In this document: positions 11,746 to 23,824 of the stretch, one piece after another
Layout: each line of letters begins with the position of its first letter
Numbering within the stretch: position 1 is the first letter of the stretch
DNA from: Forficula auricularia
Lineage: Eukaryota; Arthropoda; Insecta; Dermaptera; Forficulidae
NCBI GenBank assembly: GCA_024734495.1
Contig: JALMQS010000828.1
Location: 716,180-780,179, forward strand
Length of the DNA stretch: 64,000 nucleotides
Reading direction: 5' to 3'
Notes under the pieces: model-generated
Databases searched by the model: none
What the model was told of the DNA's origin: nothing
What the model saw: the letters and a program-made list of their open reading frames with translations, nothing else
Position numbers and translations under genes: made by a program

Positions 11746-13396
11746 GTCAAAATATTAGAACTCATAAAATAAATGATTCAAACGCTAAATTTACAAGTTA
11801 TAAGTATTTGTTTCTCTGAAATCAAAAATCGTATTAAAAATTTAAGTTCAAATGATTATTTTGATAAAAGGGTCGAATTTTTGTGGGGTCGAAAATAAAA
11901 AAAATTATCGTTGCCTTAATGTATTCTCGCAAAGATCTCTAGTATAATTAGGCTAATTTTTTGTTTTATTTAATTCATTTTAAAATAACGATGTGAAAGG
12001 GTCCCAAAGGAGCCATTATCATGAGGTCTTTAGAATTATGAACAAAATCCTTGAATTCACTCATTTTCTCCTTAATAAAGTTAAATAAAAATAAATTTGA
12101 TATCTCCAGCATTTTGGAAGATATAAGGTACGAATCTTGGGTAAACAATCCAACTTGAACGCTTTGTTTTGACGAATTAAAAATAAATTATCCCGCCTTA
12201 ACCTAAGTGACCATATCACGATAATCTTTTTATCAGGCTCTTTAACCTGACTAAAGTTTCACCGTAAAGATTACTTATTCATACATACTTAAGGGTCAAA
12301 TTTCAGCTACAATCATACATTTTTCCATAGAATGATTCGATTTCATGTTTCACACATTATCATTAAAAAAAAAAAATAATGGTGCTCTTGGAATAATATC
12401 GTATATTTAATTTCCGAGCCTCCAAATAATCATTTTATTATATCATTTTTTTTTTGTTTGATATTTCTTTGATTTTTGTAGGTAAATTAATTAGAGGAAA
12501 TTTTATTTAAATTATAGTACATAGTAAAAATAAATTTTATTTCTTAATTAAATTATTTCTTGTTTTGTAAATAAATATTTGTTAAATTTACTTTAATTAA
12601 AATTTCATTTTATTATTTCCCCAATATTTAGGAATTATTTTGGATTTAGAGTCAAATCAATACATACTAGTATTAGGTATTTGTTAATATTTTCAGCTTT
12701 ATCTTATCTTATTTTGTTTAGGAATACTGATGTGAGAGACCAATATACAGACATCGTAGCGAGTATAATTAGGGTTCCATTCTACGTTACTAAACGTACC
12801 CCTAAGAAGCTACCTGATTGGGAAAAGGTGCCATAATATATATTTTTCATACAAATAATCTATTTTCATTATAATATTTAATTATGTTTCAAATTAATTA
12901 AATTACAGGAAAACAGAAAAACATTTTCAATACTCTGTAGTCTGTACGTTCTCCGCAAATTTGGTGTTTTGTCAAATTTTTCTCAGAGAACAGTTTGAGT
13001 CAGAAACTCGGTGCAAAAGTAAAGCTTATTGATATTGTATTTTTAAAGATCGATTAGAAAATAAAAATATTTTAACACCATAATAAACTTTCTATATCTT
13101 TTGTTCTTGAGTCATTGTGAGTCTCGGAACTTAGATAAACAGACACATAGGCACATACTTTTTATAATATCCATTATCTATGTTACTTGTAAATTAACAA
13201 TTTTTCATTCATTTGTTTTCTATTTGTTATTAAATTATAAATAATTAAATAAAAACAATTCATAATTTAATTCGCCATGATGCACAAGCGTGATTAATAA
13301 TTTCGTTTCAAACAAATTTAATTATCTATAGCCAGGGAAATAACATTTCAATATGATTGAAAAAAAAGGAAAACATGAAAGGGTAAAGGGTGAAGG
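11746..13396. other. AT-rich DNA, no gene
   Basis: No supported feature. Confidence 0.5.
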
Positions 13397-13480
13397 ATGT
13401 TCTCTATAGAAGGGATTATTGATATTAAATTAAATATTCTCCAGAGAATTGGGAGGCCGATGGGGTGAACGGGGGGTGAG
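13397..13480. repeat. About 80-bp dispersed repeat (copy 1; copy 2 at 15797-15870)
   Basis: Both copies share GTTCTCTATAGAAG, GATTATTGATATTAAATTAA and ATATTCTCCAGAGA in order, each followed by a GC-richer segment ending in GATGxGG/GGGATGAGA. Function unknown. Confidence 0.65.
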
Positions 13481-13628
13481 ATATTTAATTATTATTGCCT
13501 TGTTTAATGCACACCACATAACTTCCATTTACTCCGGATTAATAACTAACATGAAAATAAAATAATCAAAAGAAATATTTAAAATTAATTAAATTAAAAT
13601 GAATTTATTTATTTGAATTCTTTTAAAG

Positions 13629-13725
13629 CAGAGCTGTCCAACCCGTGATCCGCTGGCCGCATACGGCCCGCTATTGCAATGAGTGCGGCCCAACATAAAC
13701 TTTCTTAATACATTAAGATTTATAT
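13629..13725 (+). mobile_element. hAT-type transposon end (fragment)
   Basis: Begins CAGAGCTGTCCAACCCGTG, followed by a CG-rich GGCCGC/GCGGCCC segment, which is the typical terminus of many hAT elements. No matching right end was found, so only one end is preserved. Confidence 0.45.
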
Positions 13726-14316
13726 GTAGATAGGTATATTTTTATTCACTTTTATGATAATATGAATGTACATAACATGGTGCTTTTTTCAAGAATAAAA
13801 TTCACTAAAAACAAAATTATAAGCTCAACTATAAAACATAAAAAAATCATGAAGTTTCGATTAATTAAAAGTTCTTCTTCTCATATTTTCATTTTCTAAA
13901 ATATTTATTATTTCAGTAATTTATATGCTAAGACACTATTGGCAAGTCTATAGTTATCGTTCTACTAGTACAAGGTGACACGGAATTGGGGTTTTCTAGA
14001 ACAATTACAATTAATTGATCATTTCTTTCCCGGATTAAAACTTGTCAGGACTTGTCTTTTAGATCTTTGCACGTTCTTACATATCAATAGATAATGGATT
14101 GTCAGGGATTGTTATATCCGTGACCCTTTTAAAAAATAAATTATCATTCCTCATATCGTCGAGTTAGAGTGTAAACTTGCTAAATCCATTTTTTATCACA
14201 TATGACATATTAATAATCGAAATTTAGTTTCCAAATCGTTCAAAACGAACATATATATTATAGATCCAAGAAGATTACAATTGAAAACAAGTAAGTTTAG
14301 TTTGGGTGAACATTTC

Positions 14317-14385
14317 CCTAGTAGCACAATGTTTCAAACTATATAGTAACTACATAGTGCCTATATAGATTTGTATAGGGTTCTG
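14317..14385 (+). mobile_element. Half copy of a CCCTAGTAGC-type MITE
   Basis: CCCTAGTAGCACAATGTTTC and then AAACTATATAGTAACTA match the left part of the complete copy at 43224-43318. The right arm is replaced by unrelated sequence. Confidence 0.65.
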
Positions 14386-14496
14386 TCGTCAAAATTGAAC
14401 ATAAGTAACAATCCCACATTAAATTCTTTTTTGTAAAGTTAATATTCAAGATAACAGAAGTTCTAGTGATTTTGAAGCATTATTACTTTAGCATAC

Positions 14497-14673
14497 AGGG
14501 TATGGTCAAGTATTGTAATCGTGCATGAAAAAATATCTAAAAACGGCTGAAACTATTTTGATTAAAAAAATTGAGCGAAACCATGGCATTTAGGTCTACA
14601 AAAAAGCTCTAATAAGTGAACATGTAAAAAATTATATTTTTCGAGATAATAATTGTTTTGTCAAAATGTCTGC

Positions 14674-14713
<40 letters not shown>

Positions 14714-15300
14714 CTGTGCGTTGCCAAATTTGTGGACGAGCTAGCTCAAAAACTAGTGTGAATATCGAAACCAAATTTCACACGTAGTTTTGGTCCATTG
14801 ATATTAAGAGCTGATTAGATTTTGGTGCATATCGACCCAAAATTAAGGGGGGTCGAGAGGGGTTAAAATTAAAAATCTAGGTCGTTTGAGCAAACTCAAC
14901 CAAATTTTGTACACATAATCAGTGGACCCCCAGAAGTCTAAAAATGCAAAATCTAACCGCCCAAAATGGGGGGGGGGGGCGGAAGGTCAAAAAATTAAAA
15001 TCTTGGCCATTTACCAAAATCAAACAAATTTTGTATACATAATCAGTCGGTCCACAGAAGTCTAAAAATGCAAAAACTAACCCATCGAAATGGGGGGTCG
15101 AAAAATGAAAATCTTTGCCATTTACCATACTCAACCAAATTTTGTATACATAATTAGTGGGCCCCATGAGTCTAAAAATGCAAAAACTAACCCCCCCCCT
15201 ACATGATTATAAATAATTTTATTAAATATTAGATATAAGTGAGGGCCCAGGTTGTATGGTAAAGTCAAGTGGATGGGCACATCAGAACACGTCAGCTTAT
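14497..15300 (+). repeat. Repeat family A, about 800-bp copy
   Basis: Starts ACAGGGTATGGTCAAGTATTG and ends near GTATGGTAAAGTCAAGTGG and CACATCAG. An inverted copy lies at 36226-36900 and partial copies at 21260-22625, 32838-32885, 34570-34745, 48290-48330 and about 58470-58690. It contains a G run (about 14969-14980), a 9-unit TTAG microsatellite (14677-14712) and an internal duplication of the CAACCAAATTTTGTA...AGTCTAAAAATGCAAAA block. No intact frame; both termini share ATGGTxAAGTxAAGT-like sequence. Confidence 0.75.
14677..14712 (+). repeat. (TTAG)9 microsatellite
   Basis: Nine perfect TTAG units inside family A. Other copies have CTAACAGACTAACAGACA here, so this is a local expansion, not telomeric (TTAGG) sequence. 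Confidence 0.9.
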
Positions 15301-16162
15301 TTTTTTTTATAATTAAAACACGAAGGAAAAAGTGAAAACCTTTTCATGACTTATTACCTAACGCTTTTTGCAAATTTTGTAGATAGTCATGAGAGAAGTT
15401 ATCTATCGCCCCAGTTAAAGTTAGAGCTGTTCTACAAGTAAATTTAATTAAAATATATTATTATTTTTTTTCCTCAATAAAATATCATAAATTTTCATTC
15501 AAAAATATATATTTTGCGATTTTGAACTGGATGTTCTAAAGCTTGAGTGTTCTAAATTTAATTGCAATGAAAATAAAATTTTTTGGACACTAGAACGAAC
15601 TATCTACAACTTTTATTATTGAGTTATCATGGGTATCGGAATCCAGTCACCCAGGCAGGCAGACACACAGCCAGAAAAATCTCATAGCTGAAAATTATTT
15701 TTCTCCACTTTCGGATATTTTTTTTGCACATTGAATAAAATAAAATTAGAATGAATTCAATAATTCGGCTCCCCCGGAAGAGTTTTCCTTAGAAGTTCTC
15801 TATAGAAGAGATTATTGATATTAAATTAAATATTCTCCAGAGAGTGGGGACGCCAAAGTGGCGGCGAATGGGATGAGAAATTTCATTATTTCATTTTTCA
15901 AATATTAATAAAAAAGAAAAAAAAGAAAATTGTTAACAAACTGAAAAAGCATTAGAAGAGTCGAGTCTATAAATTAATTTTGTCCCTTGATGCTTTCCAT
16001 CGTACTCGGAAAAGTGTAACGTAAACAAATCACAGAGTTTTCGGCTTTGTTCAGCTGGTTGCTTTAATTACGTGACCATATCTGCCAGGCCACCCTTTGA
16101 TTGTGTTAATTTAAAAGAATCCGTCGGATTTTAGTTAAATAAAAATACCTAAATAAATCAGA

Positions 16163-16330
16163 GGTGTCCAGCCTTTTGGTTTCCATGGGCCTCATTTGAA
16201 GAAACAAATATTGTCCAGGGTCGTAGATAAACTATACTAATTATATTTTGTAAATCAACAAAGATAGTAAATAATATGAAGAAAATGAGGTTGTTCTCTG
16301 CTTGATGAAAAAATATATAATTATAAGAGG
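16163..16330 (+). mobile_element. hAT-like fragment with shared TCAAGCAGAG motif
   Basis: CAGAGGTGTCCAGCCTTTTG at the start is hAT-end-like. Near 16286-16318 is GAGGTTGTTCTCTGCTTGAT, whose complement recurs at 7999-8035 and in both arms of 63293-63425. Confidence 0.4.
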
Positions 16331-16434
16331 CATGATAAAATAATTCGTCCAATACTTTTAATCTTATTTACAAAAAATATTTATTTATTAATCAATTTGT
16401 ATAATGTCCCCTTCAAAATAGTCCATATCAGATA

Positions 16435-16939
16435 TACAGGGTGTTCAAAATATAGAGGTCACGGATTTAAAGATGGATAATACATCTCTAAACAAAACAT
16501 AAAGTTCATATAAATATATGTTCGGAAATGCCTAGTTTCAGACCTATAGCGATTTTAATATTTTATTTCTGTCCTAGTACAACTCATACTTTTAACATTA
16601 CAATAAAATCATAGTGGCTGAGTACAATGGAAAACAGGAATTTTAGAACGTATTCGGCAGTCCATGAGACGAAGATTAAGAATGTTGTAATGAAGTTCAA
16701 GGTACATTTTGAACATTTTTTATAATTTATAATTGACTGTTTTCCATTGTACACGACCACTATGATTTTATTGTAATGTTACCATAAAAGTATGAGTTGT
16801 ACTATGACAGAAATAAAATATTAAAATCACTATATGTCTGAAACTAGGTATTTCCGGACATATGTTTATATAAACTTTTTTATTGTTTTGAGATATATTG
16901 TCTACATTTAAATTTCCTCTATTTTTTGAACTCCCTGTA
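16435..16939. mobile_element. Mariner/Tc1-type fold-back MITE
   Basis: Ends ACAGGGTGTTCAAAA and its near-complement TTTTGAACTCCCTGT, with TA at both edges (16435-16436, 16938-16939) as expected of the TA target. The interior is also a long inverted repeat: CCATTGTAC, ATAGTGG/CCACTATGATTTTATTGTAA and TATTTCxGxxATAT modules are mirrored. No transposase. Confidence 0.8.
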
Positions 16940-17106
16940 TGTAATGAACTTATGCCACTGTTTATCCATGTCTTCAAAACTCTTCTGAAATGCAGATTTT
17001 GCTATATTGTTCAATTCCTCTAGCAGAAAAATTACTGACACAATGAACGTACTTAATTATAATGTAATTTTTAAAGAGTTAGGTGTCGGTTCAAGGTGAG
17101 TAAAAT

Positions 17107-17188
17107 AAGTAAAATTTCAAGTTAGGTTTCACAAAATAAAAAATATATTTGTTTTATTTTGTGAAATCTACCTTGAAATTTTACTTTT
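17107..17188. repeat. Short hairpin repeat
   Basis: GTAAAATTTCAAGTTAGGTT is mirrored by AATCTACCTTGAAATTTTAC; TTTCACAAAATAAA is mirrored by TTTATTTTGTGAAA. Loop near 17142-17152. Confidence 0.7.
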
Positions 17189-17660
17189 TTTTTAAATATA
17201 ATGTGTTTATAAATTGTTTTAATTGCTTTTATAGTAATAGAAAAAACTTGTATTATTAATTAATATTAATATCATTGCAATTGTTACCTTTAAACCCTTT
17301 AGAGAAATTTTTGTCATAGGACGTTAACGGTAATTCCTTAATCTTTGGAATAGCGACTAGGTAAATTTGTCCTGTTGAAAGATCAATAGCATCCGAGATT
17401 ACTATCCCTGAGAATTGATCCTCATCTGATTATAAAGGGAACCAAACCAAATACTACATATCCTAGTACAAACCTCTATAATATATTATATTGAATCGAG
17501 AGGAATTGTATCGATTTCACTGCTTTCATGCTCGAGGACTATTCTAATGATAAATTACTTTCAAGAGCCTATTCAAATAGATTTATCACTATAAATCGCT
17601 TTGTCTAATTTCCTGTATCCCAATCGGTATCAATTTATTTATCCACACAACTTATAAGGT

Positions 17661-17894
17661 TTGGGGAGCCGGGTTGGCTCAGTTGGCTAACGCTCTGGCC
17701 TCGTTTCGACATCGATCGATTATGACGATGTTGGAATGGGAGGCCGGGGTTCGATCCTGGCTGACGAATAAAAATTTCTACCGGCTGAAAACTCGGCTCC
17801 CCCACTAACCCTACTAACACTTTACTTATGTGCTGTCTAAATGGGCTTTGTTCCCGGTGACATTAAATAAATAAAAAAAAAAAAAAAAAAAAAA
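17661..17894 (+). mobile_element. tRNA-derived SINE, type B, full length
   Basis: Box A-like TTGGCTCAGTTGGCTAA at 17674-17690 and box B GGTTCGATCC at 17748-17757, then a short body and a poly(A) tail (about 17873-17894). Flanked by an 11-bp TSD, ACTTATAAGGT (17650-17660 and 17895-17905). The TSD is perfect, so the insertion is young. A LINE-encoded machinery would have moved it. Confidence 0.92.
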
Positions 17895-18020
17895 ACTTAT
17901 AAGGTCCTTTTTATTTGACAAAACGAACAATTGATGAACTATAATTGTCAACTGTTCCGAAAAAGATTACGCCACCTAAAGAAAGATCTATGAAAGAGTT
18001 AGGCATCGTTATTTTAAATA

Positions 18021-18450
18021 TTAATTCTAGAACGCATAACCCGGGCCTGTCAGAGCCGATCACACCTTTTCTTTTCAATAACTTTCAGAAAAGGGGTCCC
18101 GTAAATTCCAACTTTTTAATATTTCTTCATTAAAACATAATAAAAGTATTTTTAAAGGATTTTTCTAAAAAAAAATTTATATAACAAATTTTTTCTTGGA
18201 ACCATTTTACAAACACAAAGTCATAAGACTGGCCTCTCAGGCCCGGGGGCTACCTGTGTATTAAGCCAGTAAAAACATTAAAAAGTATTGATATGTTATT
18301 TATTTTTATAAATCTTGATATAAATTAATAAAAAAAACATGAATATAACTATTTAAAAATGTGCTATAAACCAATTAAACATATAGCGGACCTGACAGGC
18401 CCGGCTCGCGACTTTGTGTTTGTGAAAAAGCTTGTGTGTTCTAGGGTTAA
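18021..18450. mobile_element. piggyBac-type MITE
   Basis: TTAA target duplicates at 18021-18024 and 18447-18450. The right terminus read inward is CCCTAGAACACACAAGC; the left is TTCTAGAACGCATAAC. Inside, a GC motif occurs three times (CCCGGGCCTGTCAGA, GGCCTCTCAGGCCCGGGGG, GGACCTGACAGGCCCGG), two next to ACAAACACAAAGTC or its complement. 422 bp, no frame. Confidence 0.85.
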
Positions 18451-18626
18451 AAATCAAATCAAATAAACACTCAACTAGGGTAAAAATGACTTGGAGTCTT
18501 GTATATGTGTTCGAATTAAATGACAAAAGATATGGATGATTTGATATTTAGTGACCAGGGCCGTGGCATACCATGATACAGAGACCCATAGTGTACGAAA
18601 CATGGAAGACGGCAGACTTGAAATAT

Positions 18627-18715
18627 AAACTGCAACGGATCGTTACTAGACTTTAGGCATAGTCATTTGAAATATTAAGATATTTATTCCTTTATTATTA
18701 ATCAGATAAAAGATT
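18627..18715 (+). repeat. Dispersed repeat shared with about 30200-30292 (minus)
   Basis: ATAAACTGCAACGGATCGTT and about 65 following bases (CATTTGAAATATTAA, TTATTATTAATCAGAT) match the reverse complement of 30200-30292. Confidence 0.7.
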
Positions 18716-18735
18716 TAATACTTTTGCTTTATATG

Positions 18736-18857
18736 ATAGAGTTTTTCTTTAGGAGACGGACTGGTATAAATATGCAATTGGATGTTGATGAAAGCAGTCC
18801 ACGGTGATTGTAGAAAATAAGACTATAGAGGTTTTATTATTTTACATTTATTTGTTT
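18736..18857 (+). repeat. Third copy of the 5.6-6.0 kb repeat
   Basis: Matches the complement of 5900-6018 (GAGTTTTTCTTTAGGAGACG, TGCAATTGGATGTTGATGAA), ending at CATTTATTTGTT before the ribozyme-like core, which is absent here. Confidence 0.8.
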
Positions 18858-19572
18858 TATTTTGCTTTATATATTGGTAAGCTTCTTCGTATAAGATGAA
18901 TGGCGAACCTTCTCAATGGACCGGCTTATTTTTGATACATCAATTTAAAAAAATAGAAGTGGGTCACAAATTTACTTAACATATTAATGTTAATGAGAAG
19001 CTTGCTAAGGCATCTTATCTGCTAGTGTTTTAATCCGAGGTTCATAATTTGGAGTTTTCAGCTTGGTACATATGCAGAGCTCACATCTGCACCAAAAGAC
19101 GATTCCTGGAGCTTGATTTTATAAAATTATTGTTTGAAAACAACGATTCACACAAATATGTGGAACCGAACAATGTCAGTAGAGAAAGTACCTATTTTTT
19201 ATAAACCAAATTTAACCGAAATTCATTCATTCTTTAGTAAACATTTGTTCCTCTTTTCTCATCTTTGAATTAACTGTGTATATCCTCTTCTTTTGTCTAA
19301 ATTTATATAGTCTCAAACCCTTACACAAATTTCTTGAATAGGTATTCCCTGAATCCTATACAAATAAATTTCGAACAAAGACATCCTATTTGAAATGTAC
19401 CTGACTCTGACCAGACAATTTGTTCAATACCCATTTTCTCCCTTCCACACACCTTTAAATTCAACCACTCAATTCTTTCAACGCCCATTGGCTCACCCCC
19501 CTCCACTCGCTCTGTACTATAATAACATCGATACAATGTAAAAATTTTATATTCAGTTTTCTGTTAAACCTC

Positions 19573-19598
19573 CTGATGAAGGGTTCATAGCCCGAAAT
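19573..19598 (+). ncRNA. Hammerhead-ribozyme-like core
   Basis: CTGATGA, an extra A, stem GGG/CCC with loop TTCATAG, GAAAT, then GTATAGAGATAAATAAA. It sits alone, not in a palindrome. Confidence 0.4.
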
Positions 19599-19901
19599 AT
19601 GTATAGAGATAAATAAAAATCTCCAAAATAATTTAAAAGAATTTTTAATTTTTTTAATTTTATTTCCACTTTGGGAAACACCACTATAACCCGTTAAATA
19701 ATTCCTGTATTTTTTATTGTTTCAAATAAGTTTAGTAATGAATTGATGATTGATGTTTTCATCCCTACGATGATTTTTTAGATTCTTAAATTATAAAGAA
19801 AAGTGTAGGATGCTTAAAAATTCTTTTTACATTAGTATAAGTGAACATTATTGGGTAGATGGCAATTACATAAAAGACAAAATATAACAATGAATATAAT
19901 C

Positions 19902-20139
19902 TTATGAACATGTTTTGGTCATTTATCAAAGATATTAATAGATAAGTTTATATTGCATGTAGGAGGGTTTTGTCCCCTCGGGAGTCGAACCCAAGCACTA
20001 GTATGCTTTCCGGGCAACTAGTCCAGACAGGAAAGCATACTAGTGCTTGGGTTCGACTCCCGAGGGGACAAAACCCTCCTACATGCAATATAAACTTATC
20101 TATTAATATCTTTGATAAATGACCAAAACATGTTCATAA
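19902..20139. repeat. Perfect 110-bp palindrome with tRNA-like arms
   Basis: Arms 19902-20011 and 20030-20139 are exact complements around an 18-base spacer. The right arm contains CTTGGGTTCGACTCCCGAGG, a box B-like sequence of the SINE family seen in decayed form at 11.4-11.7, 24.85, 35.9 and 43.4 kb, followed by ACAAAACCCTCCTACATG, the counterpart of the ACATGTCAGAAGGG tail. So this is a head-to-head inverted pair of SINE segments, either very recent or a sequencing/assembly artefact. Confidence 0.9.
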
Positions 20140-20467
20140 AATTAATTGATTCATGTCACAAGTTGATTTTGAGAAAAAACTCAATCTTTCTTTCTCAAAT
20201 AGATACTCAATTCTTTAAATGAATATAATCGTTAATTTTCTAGCGAGGATAGATAGATGGTTGCATACATATTACGCATTTATTTATTTATTTTAGCCGT
20301 TTTATTAGGCTTAAATTGTTCTTTTTTTATTTGTCTTTCCGTTTCAATTTGCCTCCCGGGGTCAGAGTAAAATAGAGTTGGTTGATTTGTTCATTACATC
20401 TCAATTTGATTTCCAATCAAATTCCCTAGAACTGATCGATACAGAAATCAAATTACGAATTTTATTA

Positions 20468-20680
20468 TTTTCTTGATGATTCAAATATGCACTCTTGTTA
20501 TGGATCAATCGCTTTGTGCCTGTGTGTATCTAGTGATGTATGCGTGGGAGTGGAGAGAGGTTATCTAAGTCATGATTTCTTGACGAACATAGTCGTGACT
20601 TGTACCCGTTTGGTCCTGAATTTGAGCCCGTTTTTTCTTTCTTTGGCATTTAGACTTATGTTATATTGAAGTCCGGAGGG
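20468..20680 (+). repeat. About 215-bp dispersed repeat (copy 1)
   Basis: Homologous to 23066-23285: shared TTCTTGTTATGGAxCAATC, TGTGTGTAT, TGAACATxGTCGTGAC, TGTACC and a GGTCCTGxxTTTGAGCC box B-like motif. Possibly a SINE; no poly(A) tail is seen. Confidence 0.65.
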
Positions 20681-21259
20681 TCTTTAAATAATGGGCTTAA
20701 TAAAAATATATTAAAATTAAAAAAAGTAAAAAATTCCAATGTTGGTCTTCATTTTATTTTAGATTTTAAAATCTATAATATGGCGATTCAGCATCCGTGA
20801 GATGTTGAAATTTTTAACAATTCCATTTATTTTCGTAAAATTCAAAAACACTCATTAAAAAACATGTGTGAGCCATATCTACATAAGTTCACGGAGCCGT
20901 AGATAGATAGTGCTCTAGTGTACCTATTGTTGAAAAAGTTTTCACTTTTTTTATTATCTAATGTGCGGGTGAGAGATTTTTTCATTAGAATCTGATCGAT
21001 GAAAATAACTACAAAGGGCGCGGATAGAATCATTTTTCTTTCTTTAGAGCTAAGAAGGCAAGTTCAAACCTGTTTCAGACTATTAGAGATTAATTTCTTT
21101 TATTCTAGGAATGGCCTTTTGCACTGTGTCCAAAACGATGCTCGTTATATAGGGAGAATATTCAATTTCACTTACGGTCTTGCCATACAAGAAACTTTTC
21201 TTATAAATTTCTTTATAAACAATACGACTTGCTGGGTAAGCAGAATATTGAATTGAATA

Positions 21260-22625
21260 TTAAATAAACTGATGTGGCCATCCACATGACTTTATCATAC
21301 ACTTGGCCCCTTAATAATTTAATAAAATAATATTTATTTTTTTACGGAAGAATCCCCTTCTTAATTTTGAGCTCATATTTGAGTGGCCGAGATCAAATTT
21401 TACAGAAACTAAAAACATAAAAAACTTTGCTCGCAAATGTTTTAGTCGTAATGCGGTGTGACTTGACCGGGTATTTTCAATTTCACTAAGTACCTATGTG
21501 ACATAGAGATTATTAAAATTCTATCTCTATAAAACTTTATCACACCACGAGAATACAGACAGAAAGACTGACAGAAGAACCTGTCGAAACTAAAATTTTC
21601 TATTAAGTATAGGGAAGCTTAAAAAAGCTCTACTCTATGTCTATTGGATTAAATTTTGTCTCTGAATTATATTAGAAACTTGGTTTTATTTTTTAATTCT
21701 CACCAATTCGTATCAAAAGGCTTCCCTCCCACTTGAGGAGTCTGGCGTGCATTCTCCCCTACTTCACTTCTGGTTGCATACCATACAGGCGTTCCCATGG
21801 ACGGGACAGGGATGCAAAATATAAGTCAATAAACTGATGTGACCAACCATATGACTTTACCATACACCTGGCCACTCTCTTACATTTAATATTTAATCAA
21901 ATAATATTTAATTATTTACGAAATAACTCCCCTCTTAATTTTGGGCCCATTAGCAATTAATAATATCTCGCTTTAATTATGAGACTATTCTATTAGAAAT
22001 ATCAGCTTTCGTCGATTTTTTTTTTTGAAAATATTTTGACCCCCCCCTCCCGCCCCCTTTTGGTCACTATCAATTTCACATAATGAGTCATTTCCATAAT
22101 GTCGTAGGGAGTGTATTATATGCAAAATTCCGTACAAATCGATCAAAGGATCTAAGACTTATATTGATATTTTTAACCCCCCCCCCCCCCTCTCCGGTAA
22201 TTTTTGTTTCGATTTCAATCAAAATCTAATCATATTTTAATCTCAAATAAAAAGTGAAATTTTGTTTTGATATTCACACTAGTTTTTTAGCAAGACCGTA
22301 CCCAAAATTTGGTAACTTACTAACAACAAATTATTGACTGAAATGATTCATATATTTATATGCAAAATTACGTACAAATCGATCAAAGGATCTAAGACTT
22401 ATATTGATATTTTTAACCCCCCCCCCCCCCCTCCCCCGTAATTTTTGTTTCGATTTCAATCAAAATCTAATCATATTTTAATCTCAAATAAAAAGTGAAA
22501 TTTTGTTTTGATATTCACACTAGTTTTTGAGCAAGACCGTACACAAAATTTGGTAACTTACTAACAGTCATTTTGACAAAAACATTAATTTTCGTAAAAT
22601 ATAATTATTATTATAATTTCAGTCA
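21260..22625 (-). repeat. Repeat family A cluster with tandem duplication
   Basis: Two termini (AAACTGATGTGGCCATCCA at about 21270; AAACTGATGTGACCAACCAT at about 21833), each followed by CATACAC(C/T)TGGCC. Then two tandem copies about 250 bp apart (22119-22340 and 22362-22565), sharing CGTACAAATCGATCAAAGGA, a poly-C run (about 22177-22190 and 22426-22439) and GTTTCGATTTCAATCAAAAT. Confidence 0.75.
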
Positions 22626-22639
22626 ATAATTTGTATTAA

Positions 22640-22862
22640 TTTGAAAGTTTATAATAGGAAAATAAGGACAAGTTTTTTTTATTTATTAGCCAACCTTTCA
22701 TCGACTTTGCCGACTTCTTCAAGGCTTCAAATGGTCATGCCGAATGTGTGGCATGACTATTTGAAGCCCTGAAGAAGTCGGCAAAGTCGCCGAAAGTTTG
22801 GCTGATAAATAAAAAAGTCACACCTAAAAACTTGTCCTTATTTTCCTATTTAAACTTTCAAA
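22640..22862. repeat. Fold-back repeat with ribozyme-like cores
   Basis: TTTGAAAGTTTATAATAGGA at the left is mirrored at the right end (with TTTAAACTTTCAAA). Arms are unequal because AAGTCACACCTAAAAA is partly missing from the left. A half copy lies at 38081-38210. Confidence 0.8.
22769..22796 (+). ncRNA. Hammerhead-ribozyme-like core
   Basis: CTGAAGA, then AGTCGGCAAAGTCGCC (stem GGC/GCC possible) and GAAAG, followed by TGGCTGATAAATAAA. A damaged mirror copy is on the minus strand near 22693-22716. Confidence 0.4.
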
Positions 22863-23065
22863 GTAAAATATAATTTTTCGATGATCACTCTTTAGGGCTT
22901 TTTTAACTAAGGCTTTGTGAAAATTTTTATCTATTTTTATAAAATTCAAAAATTTAAAAACACTCACTTGTTAGTATTAAAGAATAAGTAATTATGAAAA
23001 AAAATATTGTTTCGTAATTTCCCAAATAAATAAATAAAAAATAAAAATTTTGACAAATTTAATCA

Positions 23066-23285
23066 TTTTCTTGAATATTTGGATTCTTGTTATGGAGCAA
23101 TCCTATTGTATGTGTGTATGTGTGTGTGTGTCTGCGCGTTCCACAAGGCATGATTCGTTGATGAACATTGTCGTGACCTGTACCTGTGTGGTCCTGCGTT
23201 TGAGCCTGTCTTCGAATTTTTCTACTCCTCAGAGTCTCAGCAACTGGTCTGTCGGTCTCTTTGGTAGTTAGTATCCAAACAATCG
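23066..23285 (+). repeat. About 215-bp dispersed repeat (copy 2)
   Basis: Second copy of 20468-20680, with an expanded TG tract at about 23108-23131. Confidence 0.65.
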
Positions 23286-23589
23286 CCATTTATTATGATA
23301 TTGACTTTTCTATTGTGCCCAGAGAGAGTTAAAAAGAAGATTGAAATATAAGAATTCTACCTTCAAAGTTGCCAGCCTCTCAAGTTATATCCACTGTAAA
23401 GTTTTATTTATCTTTCTTCAACATTTTTACTTTAAAGTTGCGAAAATTCGTAAAAGATTTCATTTTTTTACCGAATAATCTAAATGTTGATTTTTAAGTG
23501 AAGTTTAAAGAATCGTCATAGAAAAGTCGTCAATAATCATAATATAAATCAAATTAGAAAATAAAAAAAAAACTATAGACAAATTCAGC

Positions 23590-23655
23590 AGCTTGGTTAA
23601 AACCTGGGATCTCAGGTATAGAAGCTTTAACCAATTGAGCTATAAGTTTCCGAAT
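23590..23655 (-). mobile_element. tRNA-like SINE head or tRNA pseudogene
   Basis: On the minus strand: TAGCTCAATTGGTTAAAGC (box A), then GAGATCCCAGGTTTTAACC (decayed box B). No CCA end or acceptor stem closes it, so not a working tRNA gene. Confidence 0.5.
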
Positions 23656-23797
23656 CCAAACTAAACCTAAACGTAAAGATAAAAGTAAATAAATATTTTG
23701 TGAGATATTAATTTTACTATGAGTTAAGTATTCTAGATCACTTGTTTCCCGTTAAAAATTAAAAAAATAAAAGAGGTAAATTTTTTCAATATATATA

Positions 23798-23824
23798 TAT
23801 TTTGGGCTATCAACCCATCTTCAG
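23798..23824 (-). ncRNA. Ribozyme-like core, decayed
   Basis: Minus strand CTGAAGA, T, stem GGG/CCC with loop TTGATAG, then AAAAT in place of GAAAT, followed by a TA run. Confidence 0.35.

Noticed and set aside
14677..14712. Telomeric repeat
   Set aside because: The unit is TTAG, not TTAGG, and it lies inside a dispersed repeat.
23059..23289. Minus-strand 76-codon frame with His/Thr repeats
   Set aside because: The composition comes from the TG microsatellite in a dispersed repeat.
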